A stretch of DNA of 64,000 nt from Micromonospora alfalfae (GCF_022230925.1 NZ_JAKKFH010000015.1:49036-113035); one strand, 5' to 3'. Numbered from the stretch's first letter, positions 26,081-33,327 are shown. The notes: generated from the letters alone by a model not told the origin. Made by a program: numbers and translations.

Positions 26081-26986
26081 TCACATCGCGGTGCGGGCCG
26101 ACCACAGCTCCGGGAAGACCACCCGGGCCATGCTGCGTTGCAACCACGCCAGGCCGGCGGAGCCTCCGCTGCCGACCTTGGCGCCCATCGTCCGCTGCAC
26201 CGCCTTGACGTGGTTCCAGCGCCAGTCGCCGAACTCCTCGGCGACAGCGCTCAGCGCCTCGCCGAGCAGCCGCAGGTGATTGTCCGGGCTGGCGTCGTCG
26301 TAGATCCGTACCCAGGCCGCCTCGACCAACGGGTGCGGGTCGTGTTCGACGGCCACGTCCCGGTCGAGCAGGTCGGCGGGGAGGTCGAAGCCGCGCCGGG
26401 CGAGCAACGCGAGCACGTCGTCCCAGAGGCTCGGGGTGGACAGCGCGGCGCTCAGCTCGGCATGCACCTCGGCCTGCCGGCGGAACGGACGGATCAACGT
26501 CGGGTCACGCAGGCCGAGCAGGAACTCCAACTGCCGGTACATCGCCGACTGGAAGCCGGAGGCTTCACCGAGCAGGTTGCGGAACCGGTTGAAGTCGGCC
26601 GGGCTCATCCAGCGCAGGCCCTGCCAGGCGGCGTTGAGCCCCTCCAGGTGCAGCTTGGCTCGGCCCAGCGGGGCCAACGCCTCCCAGATCTGGTCGGCGC
26701 GGATCAGCCGCTGGGTCTCCCGCAGCTCGTGGCAGGTCAGCCCGAAGTACAGCTCCATGATCTGGCTGACCATCAGGAAGGACATCTCGCCCGGGTCGCT
26801 GCTGAGCGGGTGCTGCATCTTGTGCAGGGCGCTGGCCTGCACGTACGCGTCGTACGGCACCATGTCGGCGAACTCCAGGGTCGGCTCACCGCCGGTGCGC
26901 TCCGCCTGCGCGACGCGCTGTCCGGGGGTCACCGGCTGCACCGTGGCACGGCGGTTCGGCGCCCGCCGCTCCGTCTGATCCACCAT
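26081..26986 (-). CDS. kynA: Tryptophan 2,3-dioxygenase
   Basis: A 301-residue haem dioxygenase, first enzyme of the pathway (tryptophan to N-formylkynurenine). SFLMVSQIMELYFGLTCHELRE is the substrate-pocket helix and WNHVKAVQRTMG carries the haem-ligating His. ATG 26986 is fixed by GGAGGGAG about 6 nt upstream. First gene of the operon, divergent from the Lrp-type regulator at 27132; the 145-bp gap should hold the operon promoter and regulator sites. A possible minus-strand -10 is not clear. Confidence 0.95.
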   Translation of the reverse strand: MVDQTERRAPNRRATVQPVTPGQRVAQAERTGGEPTLEFADMVPYDAYVQASALHKMQHPLSSDPGEMSFLMVSQIMELYFGLTCHELRETQRLIRADQIWEALAPLGRAKLHLEGLNAAWQGLRWMSPADFNRFRNLLGEASGFQSAMYRQLEFLLGLRDPTLIRPFRRQAEVHAELSAALSTPSLWDDVLALLARRGFDLPADLLDRDVAVEHDPHPLVEAAWVRIYDDASPDNHLRLLGEALSAVAEEFGDWRWNHVKAVQRTMGAKVGSGGSAGLAWLQRSMARVVFPELWSARTAM

Positions 26987-27119
26987 CTCGTCTCCCTCCC
27001 CCGGACTAGCCGACGTCATGATCTCGCGGTCGGATCGGCCTGCGGAATGCCGAATCAACGGCTCTCGCCGCCTTCTCCTGGCAAACCAAAGGCAACTAGG
27101 CGAAGTCGGTTCACGAAAG

Positions 27120-27125
27120 TAAGGT
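27120..27125 (+). promoter_or_regulatory. Candidate leaderless -10 of the Lrp gene (TAAGGT)
   Basis: TAAGGT lies 6 nt before GTG 27132. Upstream, GGCAAACCAAAGGCAAC contains two GGCAA half-sites 11 bp apart that could be Lrp-binding elements. Confidence 0.4.
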
Positions 27126-27131
27126 CTGAGC

Positions 27132-27596
27132 GTGGACGACATGGACTGGGCGCTGCTGCGCGAGTTGCAGGCCGACGCGCGGCTCTCCTTCAGCGAGTTG
27201 TCCCGCCGGGTGCACCTGTCGCCACCGTCCGTCGCGGAGCGGGTCCGCCGGCTGGAGGAGGCCGGGATCATCACCGGCTACCACGCCCACGTCGACCTGG
27301 CCCGCGCCGGCCGTACCGTTGTCGCGCTGATCCGAATGTCCTGCTACGGCGCGCGGTGCATCCTGCACGACCCGGCGGTGGCGGACTGGCCGGAGATCCT
27401 GGAGATCCACCGGATCACCGGGGACGCATGCAGCGTGCTGAAGGTGGCGGCCGGCTCGATCGGCGCGTTCGAGGGAGTCATCGACCGCCTGGCCCCGTAC
27501 GGCCAACCGTCGAGCACGATGGTCCTCTCCTCCCCACTGAACTGGCATCCCGTCACCCCCCTGCCCACCACCGGACCAATCCCCCGCCCCCGCTAA
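27132..27596 (+). CDS. Lrp/AsnC-family regulator
   Basis: A 154-residue protein: an N-terminal winged helix-turn-helix (WALLRELQADARLSFSELSRRVHLSPPSVAERVRRLEE-type region) and a RAM ligand domain (TGYHAHVDLARAGRTVVAL, EIHRITGDACSVLKVA). Divergent from the tryptophan catabolic operon, it is very probably its local regulator, with tryptophan or kynurenine as plausible effector; that is inferred from position. It ends in a Pro-rich tail. Start GTG 27132 fits a leaderless mRNA; ATG 27141 is possible. Confidence 0.88.
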   Translation: MDDMDWALLRELQADARLSFSELSRRVHLSPPSVAERVRRLEEAGIITGYHAHVDLARAGRTVVALIRMSCYGARCILHDPAVADWPEILEIHRITGDACSVLKVAAGSIGAFEGVIDRLAPYGQPSSTMVLSSPLNWHPVTPLPTTGPIPRPR

Positions 27597-27623
27597 CCCC
27601 ACCCCGCCCCCACCCCCGCCCCC

Positions 27624-27695
27624 GCGATCTTGCAGTTTCTGTTGGCGAAATGTCGTCTAAGAGACGCTTCGTCGGCGCAGAAAGTGCAAGATCGC
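27624..27695 (+). repeat. Long intergenic palindrome, GATCTTG family copy 2
   Basis: GCGATCTTGCA-G-TTTCTG on the left pairs with CAGAAA-G-TGCAAGATCGC on the right, with weaker pairing inward to an AAG loop. C-rich DNA on the left and G-rich DNA on the right extend the symmetry. It lies 28 nt after the Lrp gene stop and can act as its terminator. Confidence 0.7.
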
Positions 27696-27822
27696 GAGCG
27701 TGGGTGGGGCGAGGGGCGAGGGGTGGGGTGGGGGTGGGGCGGGTTTGCCTCCGGGCCAGCGGGAAAGCAGCGCGCGTGCCCAGGGGAGGGTTCCGGCGGT
27801 CGTCGCCGGTTGGGGGGAAATC

Positions 27823-28347
27823 ATGCAGGCAATCCGCACGATCAACCGCGCGCTCTCGTCCGCACTGACACTGGTGGGGCTGGTCGGGGCGTTCGTCCTG
27901 TTGTCGGTCGCGCCGGCACGAGCTGGCGAGAACGTCTTCGTCGAGGTGACACCGAACAGCGCCCAGGCAGGCAGCCGGGTCAACATCAAGGCGAGCTGCG
28001 ACAACGACAACAACAATCGGCAGTCCAACGTGCACTCCGACGCGTTCGGGCACGTGATGCTCAAACCCGACAAGGGCTTCCTGACCGGGCAGGTAACCAT
28101 TCCGAGGGACAAGGCGGCCGGTGACTACCCGGTCGACCTGCAATGCGAGAACGGCCAGACGGCCTCGACCACGTTGACAGTGTTGAACATGGCCTCACCC
28201 AGCAAGGGCCCGGCGACCGGCGGCGGTGGGATGGCCGGCGGGCGTGGCACCGGCTCGCTGCTGGTGCTCGGTGGCGTGGCGTTGGTGGCCACCGCGATAG
28301 TGCTCGGGATGGCCGGCGGCCGACGTCGACCGGGAGCCGGCTCCTGA
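27823..28347 (+). CDS. Secreted/membrane-anchored small protein, sortase-linked
   Basis: A 174-residue protein with a signal peptide (TLVGLVGAFVLLSVAPARA, cleavage about residue 35), an extracellular beta-rich domain of about 90 residues with two cysteines (ASCDND, LQCENG) that could form a disulfide, a Gly-rich spacer, a hydrophobic helix (SLLVLGGVALVATAIVLGMA) and a GGRRRPG tail. This is the layout of a cell-wall or membrane-anchored protein, but no LPXTG-like sorting motif is visible before the helix. ATG 27823 follows GGGGGGAAATC. It is 12 bp from the class F sortase and probably co-transcribed. Confidence 0.75.
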   Translation: MQAIRTINRALSSALTLVGLVGAFVLLSVAPARAGENVFVEVTPNSAQAGSRVNIKASCDNDNNNRQSNVHSDAFGHVMLKPDKGFLTGQVTIPRDKAAGDYPVDLQCENGQTASTTLTVLNMASPSKGPATGGGGMAGGRGTGSLLVLGGVALVATAIVLGMAGGRRRPGAGS

Positions 28348-28359
28348 GCCGGATCACCA

Positions 28360-29196
28360 ATGACCCGCAGATCCGCGCGTGCGCGGCGGGACCGCCGCGC
28401 CCGCCTCCGGGCCGGGCCGGCGCTACGCGCGTCCGGCCGGCTGGTGGCCCGCGTCTCCGGGCGGCTGCGCCGGGTCGCCGGGCAGGCCGTGTCGGCCAGC
28501 GTCACCACCACCGATCCGGCCGCCGGCCCGCTGCCGCCGCAGCGTCCGGCCGGGCCGTCGTCGGCCCGACACCGGTTCGGTACGAGCCCCGGTTTCCCGG
28601 TGCTGGCCATCGCCGCGCTGATGGTGCTGATCGTGGCGATGCTCGGCGTCGAGCAGGTGACCGGAATGAGCCTGCTGCCGGACCGGCTCAGCGCCGGCCT
28701 GCGACCGCCTCCGAAGAAGTTTCCGGTACTGCCGGCCAGCCATCCCACCAGCCTCACCATCGAGAAGATCGACGTGCAGGCGCCCGTACACGACGTGGGC
28801 ATCGCCCCGGACGGCACGATCGCCGTGCCGGACGCGGCCCGCGCCCAGGAGGCCGGCTGGTACGACCAGGGGCCCACCCCGGGCCAGTACGGCCCAGCCG
28901 TGATCGTCGGGCACGTCGACACCACCAGCGGGCCGGCGGTCTTCCACAAACTCCGCGAGCTGCGCTCCGGTGACGAGATCGAGGTCACCCGCACCGATCA
29001 GCGCGTGGCGGTCTTCGAGGTCAACTCGGTGGAGAAGTTCGACAAGGGCGGGCTGCCGGTGGACGAGGTGTACGGCGACTTCAGTCGCCCGAGCCTCCGA
29101 CTGATCACCTGCGGCGGCCAGTGGGTAGGCGGCGAGACCGGCTACGCGGACAACGTGGTGGTCTTCGCCTCGCTGGTCAAGGCGCGTGGTGGTTGA
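28360..29196 (+). CDS. Class F sortase
   Basis: A 278-residue protein with an Arg-rich cytoplasmic N-terminus, one membrane helix (VLAIAALMVLIVAMLGVEQ, about 83–101) and an extracellular sortase domain. IVGHVDT holds the catalytic His and LRLITCGG the Cys. Twelve residues after the Cys the sequence is GYADN, where an Arg (GYRDN) might be expected. The final 18 codons are duplicated downstream at 29968, beyond the toxin–antitoxin genes; the gene now ends VKARGG while the second copy would end VKARSGG. Confidence 0.88.
   Translation: MTRRSARARRDRRARLRAGPALRASGRLVARVSGRLRRVAGQAVSASVTTTDPAAGPLPPQRPAGPSSARHRFGTSPGFPVLAIAALMVLIVAMLGVEQVTGMSLLPDRLSAGLRPPPKKFPVLPASHPTSLTIEKIDVQAPVHDVGIAPDGTIAVPDAARAQEAGWYDQGPTPGQYGPAVIVGHVDTTSGPAVFHKLRELRSGDEIEVTRTDQRVAVFEVNSVEKFDKGGLPVDEVYGDFSRPSLRLITCGGQWVGGETGYADNVVVFASLVKARGG
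29128..29187. repeat. 60-bp direct repeat, left copy (sortase 3' end)
   Basis: Identical over all 60 bases to 29968–30027 and in the same orientation; the copies are exactly 840 bp apart. This one codes for the last 20 or so sortase residues. Confidence 0.97.
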
Positions 29197-29219
29197 GGCA
29201 GTCAGATCGGGACTACGAG

Positions 29220-29630
29220 TCAGTTCTGGCCCGGACTGGCCACAGGCAACCCGACGGCCTTGGCACAGTCGAGCAGTCGCCGGTCGTAGCTGACGAAGGC
29301 GACAAGTGCCACCCCGGACTCGTTTGTCAGGACCTGGGCAGTGGCAAGGTGGATGGCGTCGAGGCTGCGTAGCGTCGGCTCGGCGAACGCGGCGGCGGTC
29401 GCGCGGATAGTTCCGTCGATCTCCAGCCGGAAGAGGCGCCCGACAGTTACCGGCACTCCGATCAACGCTTGCGGGGCTGATCGGCGCAACGCTCTGGGCA
29501 CCTCAACCTCGACGAGAGCTGAGGAGACCAGCGGAACGTCGCCCTGAGCGTTGATCCAGGAAACAAGGTCAGCGCTGCACGCCTCCTGCCGAACCAACTT
29601 CACGACGGCGGCGGAGTCGAGGTAGATCAC
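29220..29630 (-). CDS. PIN-domain toxin (VapC-like ribonuclease)
   Basis: A 136-residue PIN protein with the acidic site complete: Asp5 (IYLDSAAVVKL), Glu41 (SALVEVEV), Asp91 (SLDAIHLATA) and Asp116 (SYDRRLLD). VapC toxins cleave RNA and are held inactive by a cognate antitoxin. Its ATG overlaps the antitoxin stop by 4 bp. It sits inside the 60-bp-repeat cassette and was probably acquired. Confidence 0.9.
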   Translation of the reverse strand: MIYLDSAAVVKLVRQEACSADLVSWINAQGDVPLVSSALVEVEVPRALRRSAPQALIGVPVTVGRLFRLEIDGTIRATAAAFAEPTLRSLDAIHLATAQVLTNESGVALVAFVSYDRRLLDCAKAVGLPVASPGQN

Positions 29631-29905
29631 CAGCGCTCCTCGTCCCGCATCTCGGCGAGCGCGGCAGCCACGTCCACGTCCTCGGCACCGAGCGTTGGCG
29701 GAAGCGGGACAGGACCGCTCCCGGTTGGCGGAACGGCCCGCCCTGCCACTACGAGCTTGGCCAGCATCGACCTGTCGTCACTGACCGGAACCAGTCGGGC
29801 GATGGGACGCCCACGATCGGTGATCTCGACGGTCTCGCCACCACTCACCCGAGCCAGGACCTGACTCGTGTTCTGGTTCAGCTCCCGGACCCCGATACGC
29901 TCCAT
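29627..29905 (-). CDS. Phd/YefM-type antitoxin
   Basis: A 92-residue protein. The N-terminal ~50 residues match the Phd/YefM DNA-binding fold (RIGVRELNQNTSQVLARV, then GETVEITDRGRPIARLVPV); the Pro/Glu-rich C-terminus (AEDVDVAAALAEMRDEERW) should wrap the PIN toxin. The antitoxin comes first and is coupled to the toxin gene. A perfect inverted repeat 10 bp upstream of the ATG is the likely autoregulatory operator. Confidence 0.9.
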   Translation of the reverse strand: MERIGVRELNQNTSQVLARVSGGETVEITDRGRPIARLVPVSDDRSMLAKLVVAGRAVPPTGSGPVPLPPTLGAEDVDVAAALAEMRDEERW

Positions 29906-29914
29906 GGGACAGAG

Positions 29915-29935
29915 TGTAGAACTAAATGTTCTACA
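29915..29935 (-). promoter_or_regulatory. Antitoxin operator, 8-bp inverted repeat
   Basis: TGTAGAAC and GTTCTACA are perfect arms around TAAAT, 10 bp upstream of the antitoxin ATG. The AT-rich dyad at the promoter is typical of autoregulated type II toxin–antitoxin operons. Confidence 0.8.
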
Positions 29936-29967
29936 GTGCGATCCAGCTCGGCATGTATCGAAAAGAC

Positions 29968-30027
29968 GGCGGCGAGACCGGCTACGCGGACAACGTGGTG
30001 GTCTTCGCCTCGCTGGTCAAGGCGCGT
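29968..30027. repeat. 60-bp direct repeat, right copy (orphan sortase 3' end)
   Basis: Exact duplicate of 29128–29187. Read on the plus strand it continues to a sortase-like stop (VKARSGG, TGA at 30037–30039); read on the minus strand it supplies the last 15 codons and the TAG stop of the MerR regulator. Confidence 0.97.
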
Positions 30028-30755
30028 TCAGGCGGCTGACCGGCGTCGACGTACTCGGCGAGCCGGGCGGCCCCGGTGAGCATGGCCCGGCCTCGCTCGG
30101 TGAGCCGTTGCCGCCACTGGCGCAGCGACGCGGCGAGCGGTTCGGCACCGCCAGCCTCGCGCACCCGACGCAGCACGCCGGCGATGTGGTCGAGCCGGTA
30201 CCCGCCGCGGCGCAACAGGTGCGCCAGTTCGGCGTCCCGGACGTCGTCGGGACGGTAGAGCCGGTAGTGGGTCACCGGGTCACGTACCGGTCGCAGCACC
30301 CCGGCCCGCTCCCATTTGCGCAGCGTGGCCGGCTGGAGACCGAGCCGGTGGGCCAGCACGCTGATCGGCACGGCTTTCTGGCTCTGCGGCTGCGGTCTCG
30401 TTCCGGTGAGCGTCGCCACCGCCGTCTCGACCGCGTCCAGGGTTTCCCGATCGCGCTGGAGCAGGGCATGGCCCTCGTCGATGACGCGCAACGCCGTGTC
30501 GATCTCACCCCGGTTGACGGCCCGCATGATCTCGCCACTGGCCGCATAGCCGTGGCCCGTGATCAACGCGAGGTAGGCACGCAATGCCTTGGCGTGCGGC
30601 TCGGTGAAGCGACGGTAGCCGTTCGGGGTGCGCTGGGCCGGCGGCAGGACGCCGTCTCGTTCGTAGTTGCGTACTGCCTGCGCGGAGAGACCGTGGGCGC
30701 GCGCGAGGTCGACCGGCCTGCGTACCCCCGTGTTTGAAGGTTTTGTGGCTGTCAC
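29982..30755 (-). CDS. MerR-type regulator, TioE family
   Basis: A 257-residue protein with two MerR-like helix-turn-helix regions: one near the N-terminus (PVDLARAHGLSAQAVRNYER, NGYRRF) and one in the centre (ISVLAHRLGLQPATLRKWER, VTHYRLYRPDDVRDAELAHL). This two-headed layout is the TioE family, named from a Micromonospora thiocoraline cluster. It diverges from the erythromycin-esterase-like gene, its likely target. GTG 30755 has TTGGAGCG upstream. Its last residues (RALTSEAKTTTLSA) are read antisense through the 60-bp repeat, so the true ancestral end overlapped the sortase gene. Confidence 0.85.
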   Translation of the reverse strand: MTATKPSNTGVRRPVDLARAHGLSAQAVRNYERDGVLPPAQRTPNGYRRFTEPHAKALRAYLALITGHGYAASGEIMRAVNRGEIDTALRVIDEGHALLQRDRETLDAVETAVATLTGTRPQPQSQKAVPISVLAHRLGLQPATLRKWERAGVLRPVRDPVTHYRLYRPDDVRDAELAHLLRRGGYRLDHIAGVLRRVREAGGAEPLAASLRQWRQRLTERGRAMLTGAARLAEYVDAGQPPERALTSEAKTTTLSA

Positions 30756-30805
30756 CGCGCTCCAAGGCTCGTGAGTTTCAAACGCTGGTTCAACGATACG
30801 GTTCA
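30732..30805. promoter_or_regulatory. Cluster of TTCAA motifs between MerR and esterase genes
   Basis: GTTTGAA at 30732, its inverse TTCAAAC at 30777, then GGTTCAAC at 30787 and GGTTCA at 30800. They flank the candidate TACGGT -10 of the esterase gene and could be the regulator's binding sites. Confidence 0.35.
30797..30802 (+). promoter_or_regulatory. Candidate leaderless -10 of the esterase gene (TACGGT)
   Basis: TACGGT lies 7 nt before ATG 30810. Confidence 0.45.
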
Positions 30806-30809
30806 TGGA

Positions 30810-32405
30810 ATGCCACGATTTCTCGACCTGCTGGCGGTATCCCCGGACCTGCTCGCGCTCGGCGAACCGACGCACGGTGAGTCCGCCTTCCTCCAGCTCC
30901 GCAACGAGGCCTTTCTGTCACTGGCGGAGCACGGTTACCGCTCGATCGCCGTGGAGAGCGACCGGGCGGCCGGGCTGATCGCCGACGACTTCGTGCAGGG
31001 CGTCGCCGCCGTGACGCTCGACCGGGCGCTCGCCGAAGGGTTCAGCCACGGATTCGGTGCGGCCCCGGCCAACCGCGACCTCCTGCTGAGGATGCGGGAG
31101 TGGAACGCCGGACGGCCGGTCGCCGAGCGCCTGACGTTCCACGGCTTCGACGCCCCGGTGGAGTTGGAGAGCGCCCCGAGCCCGCGCCGTCACCTCTCCC
31201 AGGTCTGCCAGTTCCTGAACCTGGACCGGGCTGCCGAGATCGACGACCTGATCGGGGACGACGCGCGGTGGAGCGACACGGCCGCGATCTGGGAACCGGG
31301 CCGATCGGTCGGGCGCTCGGCCGACGCCCAGCGACTGCGGGTGCTCGCCGACGACCTGCTGACCGAGCTGTATTTGCGGGCGCCGTGGAGGTCAGCGGGC
31401 TGGCCGGCGGCGTTCGTGCACGCCACGGCCGCTGTCGCGTTGCTGCGTTACCACGCCGCAGCCGCCGCACCACTGGCCCAGGAGGAACGCTTCGCCCGCC
31501 TGGCCGCGGTCCGGGACGCGCTGATGGCCGAGAACCTGCTCGCGATCCGGTCGGCCGAGGCACACCGCGGGCCCACGCTTGTCTTCGCGCACAACACGCA
31601 CCTGCAGCGACACCTGAGCACTATGACGCTCGCCGACACCCAGGTGTCCTGGGCCGGCGCTGGCGCGATCGTCGCGTCGCTGCTGGGCGACCGGTACGCG
31701 GTGATCGCCGGCAGCCTCGGCGCGAGCCCGGCGCTCGGCATCGGACCGCCCGCCGCCTCGACCTACGAGGGCCGACTCCAGCAGGAGACCAACCTTCCCC
31801 GGTACCTGCCGACGTCCGACATCGCAGCGGCGGAGCAGCGGACGCACGACTACCGCTACTTCCCGCTGGACCAGGCCGCCATCGAACACGCCGACGTGGT
31901 CCTGCACGTGCCGACCGGTGTCGACCCGGCAGTGCTCGCCGATCGGATCGTCGCGCTGGGCGGCGTCGAGCAGTTGGTGGCGAGCGAGGAGAACGGATCA
32001 CCCGAGCCGGCCTGGGGCGACCGGTTCTTCTTCGTCGGCCCGGACCGCCGCCAGCCGTTCGCCACCATCGTCGAGCATGACGTGCCCGGCTTCGACGAGG
32101 CCGCACAGCTTGACCGCCCCGGCGTCTTCCGCCTCAACCTGGACGTGGGCCGGGCCGAGTTCGAGCGGCTGTTCGGCTTCCCGCCCAAGGCATTCGATGA
32201 GCACCGGCACGAGTTCGACTTCGCCCGACTGGACACCCTCGTACCGCACCCGGGCTACGCACAGTACGGCTTCGCCAGCATCGTCATGCCCGGTCCGCAA
32301 CTGCTGCCCGAGATCGACCGGCTACTCGATATCGCGTACCGCCGAGCGGTCGATCGCCACGAACGCGCAGCGCGCCGGGCGATCCGCCCCCAATCCGGAA
32401 CCTGA
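30810..32405 (+). CDS. Erythromycin-esterase-like protein fused to DUF6194
   Basis: A 531-residue protein. Residues ~10–350 match the EreA/EreB esterase family: LLALGEPTHGESAF, SIAVESDR, FAHNTHLQRH with the family's key Glu and His residues. Residues ~370–520 resemble DUF6194 (VLHVPTGVDP, AWGDRFFFVGPD, LDRPGVFRLNLDVGRAEFERLFG, LDTLVPHPGYA). Ere enzymes hydrolyse the macrolide lactone, but most distant members have unknown substrates; the divergent TioE-type regulator suggests drug- or metabolite-responsive control. ATG 30810 is used because TACGGT precedes it by 7 nt; GTG 30771 would add 13 residues. Confidence 0.82.
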   Translation: MPRFLDLLAVSPDLLALGEPTHGESAFLQLRNEAFLSLAEHGYRSIAVESDRAAGLIADDFVQGVAAVTLDRALAEGFSHGFGAAPANRDLLLRMREWNAGRPVAERLTFHGFDAPVELESAPSPRRHLSQVCQFLNLDRAAEIDDLIGDDARWSDTAAIWEPGRSVGRSADAQRLRVLADDLLTELYLRAPWRSAGWPAAFVHATAAVALLRYHAAAAAPLAQEERFARLAAVRDALMAENLLAIRSAEAHRGPTLVFAHNTHLQRHLSTMTLADTQVSWAGAGAIVASLLGDRYAVIAGSLGASPALGIGPPAASTYEGRLQQETNLPRYLPTSDIAAAEQRTHDYRYFPLDQAAIEHADVVLHVPTGVDPAVLADRIVALGGVEQLVASEENGSPEPAWGDRFFFVGPDRRQPFATIVEHDVPGFDEAAQLDRPGVFRLNLDVGRAEFERLFGFPPKAFDEHRHEFDFARLDTLVPHPGYAQYGFASIVMPGPQLLPEIDRLLDIAYRRAVDRHERAARRAIRPQSGT

Positions 32406-32420
32406 CGAAGCCCTGCGGGG

Positions 32421-32957
32421 TCAGGCGGCTGCCTCGGGCTCCCGCAGGTCCAGCCAGTCGGCCCAGCGGGGGTCGGGGGCGCGGTGGCCCAGCACCCGCC
32501 AGGCGGTGCCCTTCGGGGCGGTCGGCAAGGCGTGTAACCGCCACCCCATCTCGGCAGGGGTCTTGTCGCCCTTCGTGTGGTTGCACCTGGCACACGCGGC
32601 GACCACGTTCTCCCAGGCGTGCCGGCCACCCCGGCTGCGCGGAAAGACGTGGTCGATGGTCTCGGCCGGGCCTCGGCAGTAGGCGCACCGCCACCCGTCC
32701 CGCGCGAAGATCGCCCGGCGGGACAGCCCGACATGCGTTCGGTACGGCACCCGGACAAAGCGCGTCAGCCGGACCACCGATGGCACCGGGAGCGCGTCCC
32801 GGGCGCTGTGCAGGATGCCGTCACCGTCGGCGACGCAGACCGCCTTGGCGGTGAGGACGAGAATCGCGGCGCGACGCACCGACACGACACACAGCGGCTC
32901 GTAGGTGGCGTTGAGGACCAACGCGCCGGAGCCCACAGTGGGTCGTATGTCAGGCAT
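32421..32957 (-). CDS. HNH endonuclease-domain protein
   Basis: A 178-residue protein. The HNH core reads RDGWRCAYCRGPAETIDHVFPRSRGGRHAWENVVAACARCNHTKGD in overlapping parts, with two CxxC zinc pairs and the His of TIDHV. This short HNH protein is conserved as a single copy in most actinobacteria; its role is not defined and it is not part of an obvious restriction locus. ATG 32957 follows GGGAGGG by 8 nt. Confidence 0.88.
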   Translation of the reverse strand: MPDIRPTVGSGALVLNATYEPLCVVSVRRAAILVLTAKAVCVADGDGILHSARDALPVPSVVRLTRFVRVPYRTHVGLSRRAIFARDGWRCAYCRGPAETIDHVFPRSRGGRHAWENVVAACARCNHTKGDKTPAEMGWRLHALPTAPKGTAWRVLGHRAPDPRWADWLDLREPEAAA

Positions 32958-33327
32958 CGCGCTCACCCTCCCGGTTCAGCGGCTGCTGGGGACCGCCGCC
33001 GACCGGGGCCGGGCACAAGGGCCCACACGGTCGACGCCGGGCCGATCACCGACGTCCGTTGCGCCAATAGTCCCTGATCGGACCCCGGATTGCACGTACT
33101 AATCTCTCTTCTGGTAAGCGGATCACCCACGCCGGGACGGGCAACTGCTCCAGCCTGGGCGGACGCTGACGTGTGACACCCCCGCCGCCGGTCCCACCGG
33201 TGCCGGGCCTGCGCCGGCCGCCTGATCGCCACCGGTCTCACCAGCCACCTCGGTACGACGCTCCAGTGCTCAGCCTCGACCGATCGGCCGACAGGTCCAG
33301 CAGCCATCCACCCCTATGGTCAGCGGC
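32958..33327. other. 370-bp intergenic region
   Basis: Divergent spacer between the HNH gene and the membrane protein gene. Apart from the HNH Shine–Dalgarno and the TATGGT hexamer at its right end, no ORF, repeat or strong hairpin was seen. The stretch near 33085–33115 (GCACGTACTAATCTCTCTTC) is unusually AT-rich for this genome and could hold a promoter. Confidence 0.4.
33315..33320 (+). promoter_or_regulatory. Candidate leaderless -10 (TATGGT)
   Basis: TATGGT lies 7 nt before ATG 33328; there is no Shine–Dalgarno. Confidence 0.45.

Larger units (their letters stand above)
29128..30027. mobile_element. Toxin–antitoxin cassette bounded by 60-bp direct repeats
   Basis: A 780-bp segment carrying only a VapBC-type pair lies between perfect 60-bp direct repeats derived from the sortase 3' end. 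The duplication leaves both flanking genes (sortase and MerR regulator) with intact ends. No transposase, integrase or terminal inverted repeat is present, so movement would have needed a helper or recombination. The inner DNA, notably near 29910–29965, is richer in A and T than its surroundings. Confidence 0.5.

Noticed and set aside
29128..30027. Insertion sequence with target-site duplication
   Set aside because: No transposase and no terminal inverted repeats inside the repeats, and 60 bp is far too long for an IS duplication. Kept as an unexplained cassette.
32958..33327. A small gene in the HNH/membrane-protein spacer
   Set aside because: No frame with a credible start and ribosome-binding site; translations are short and without conserved pattern.
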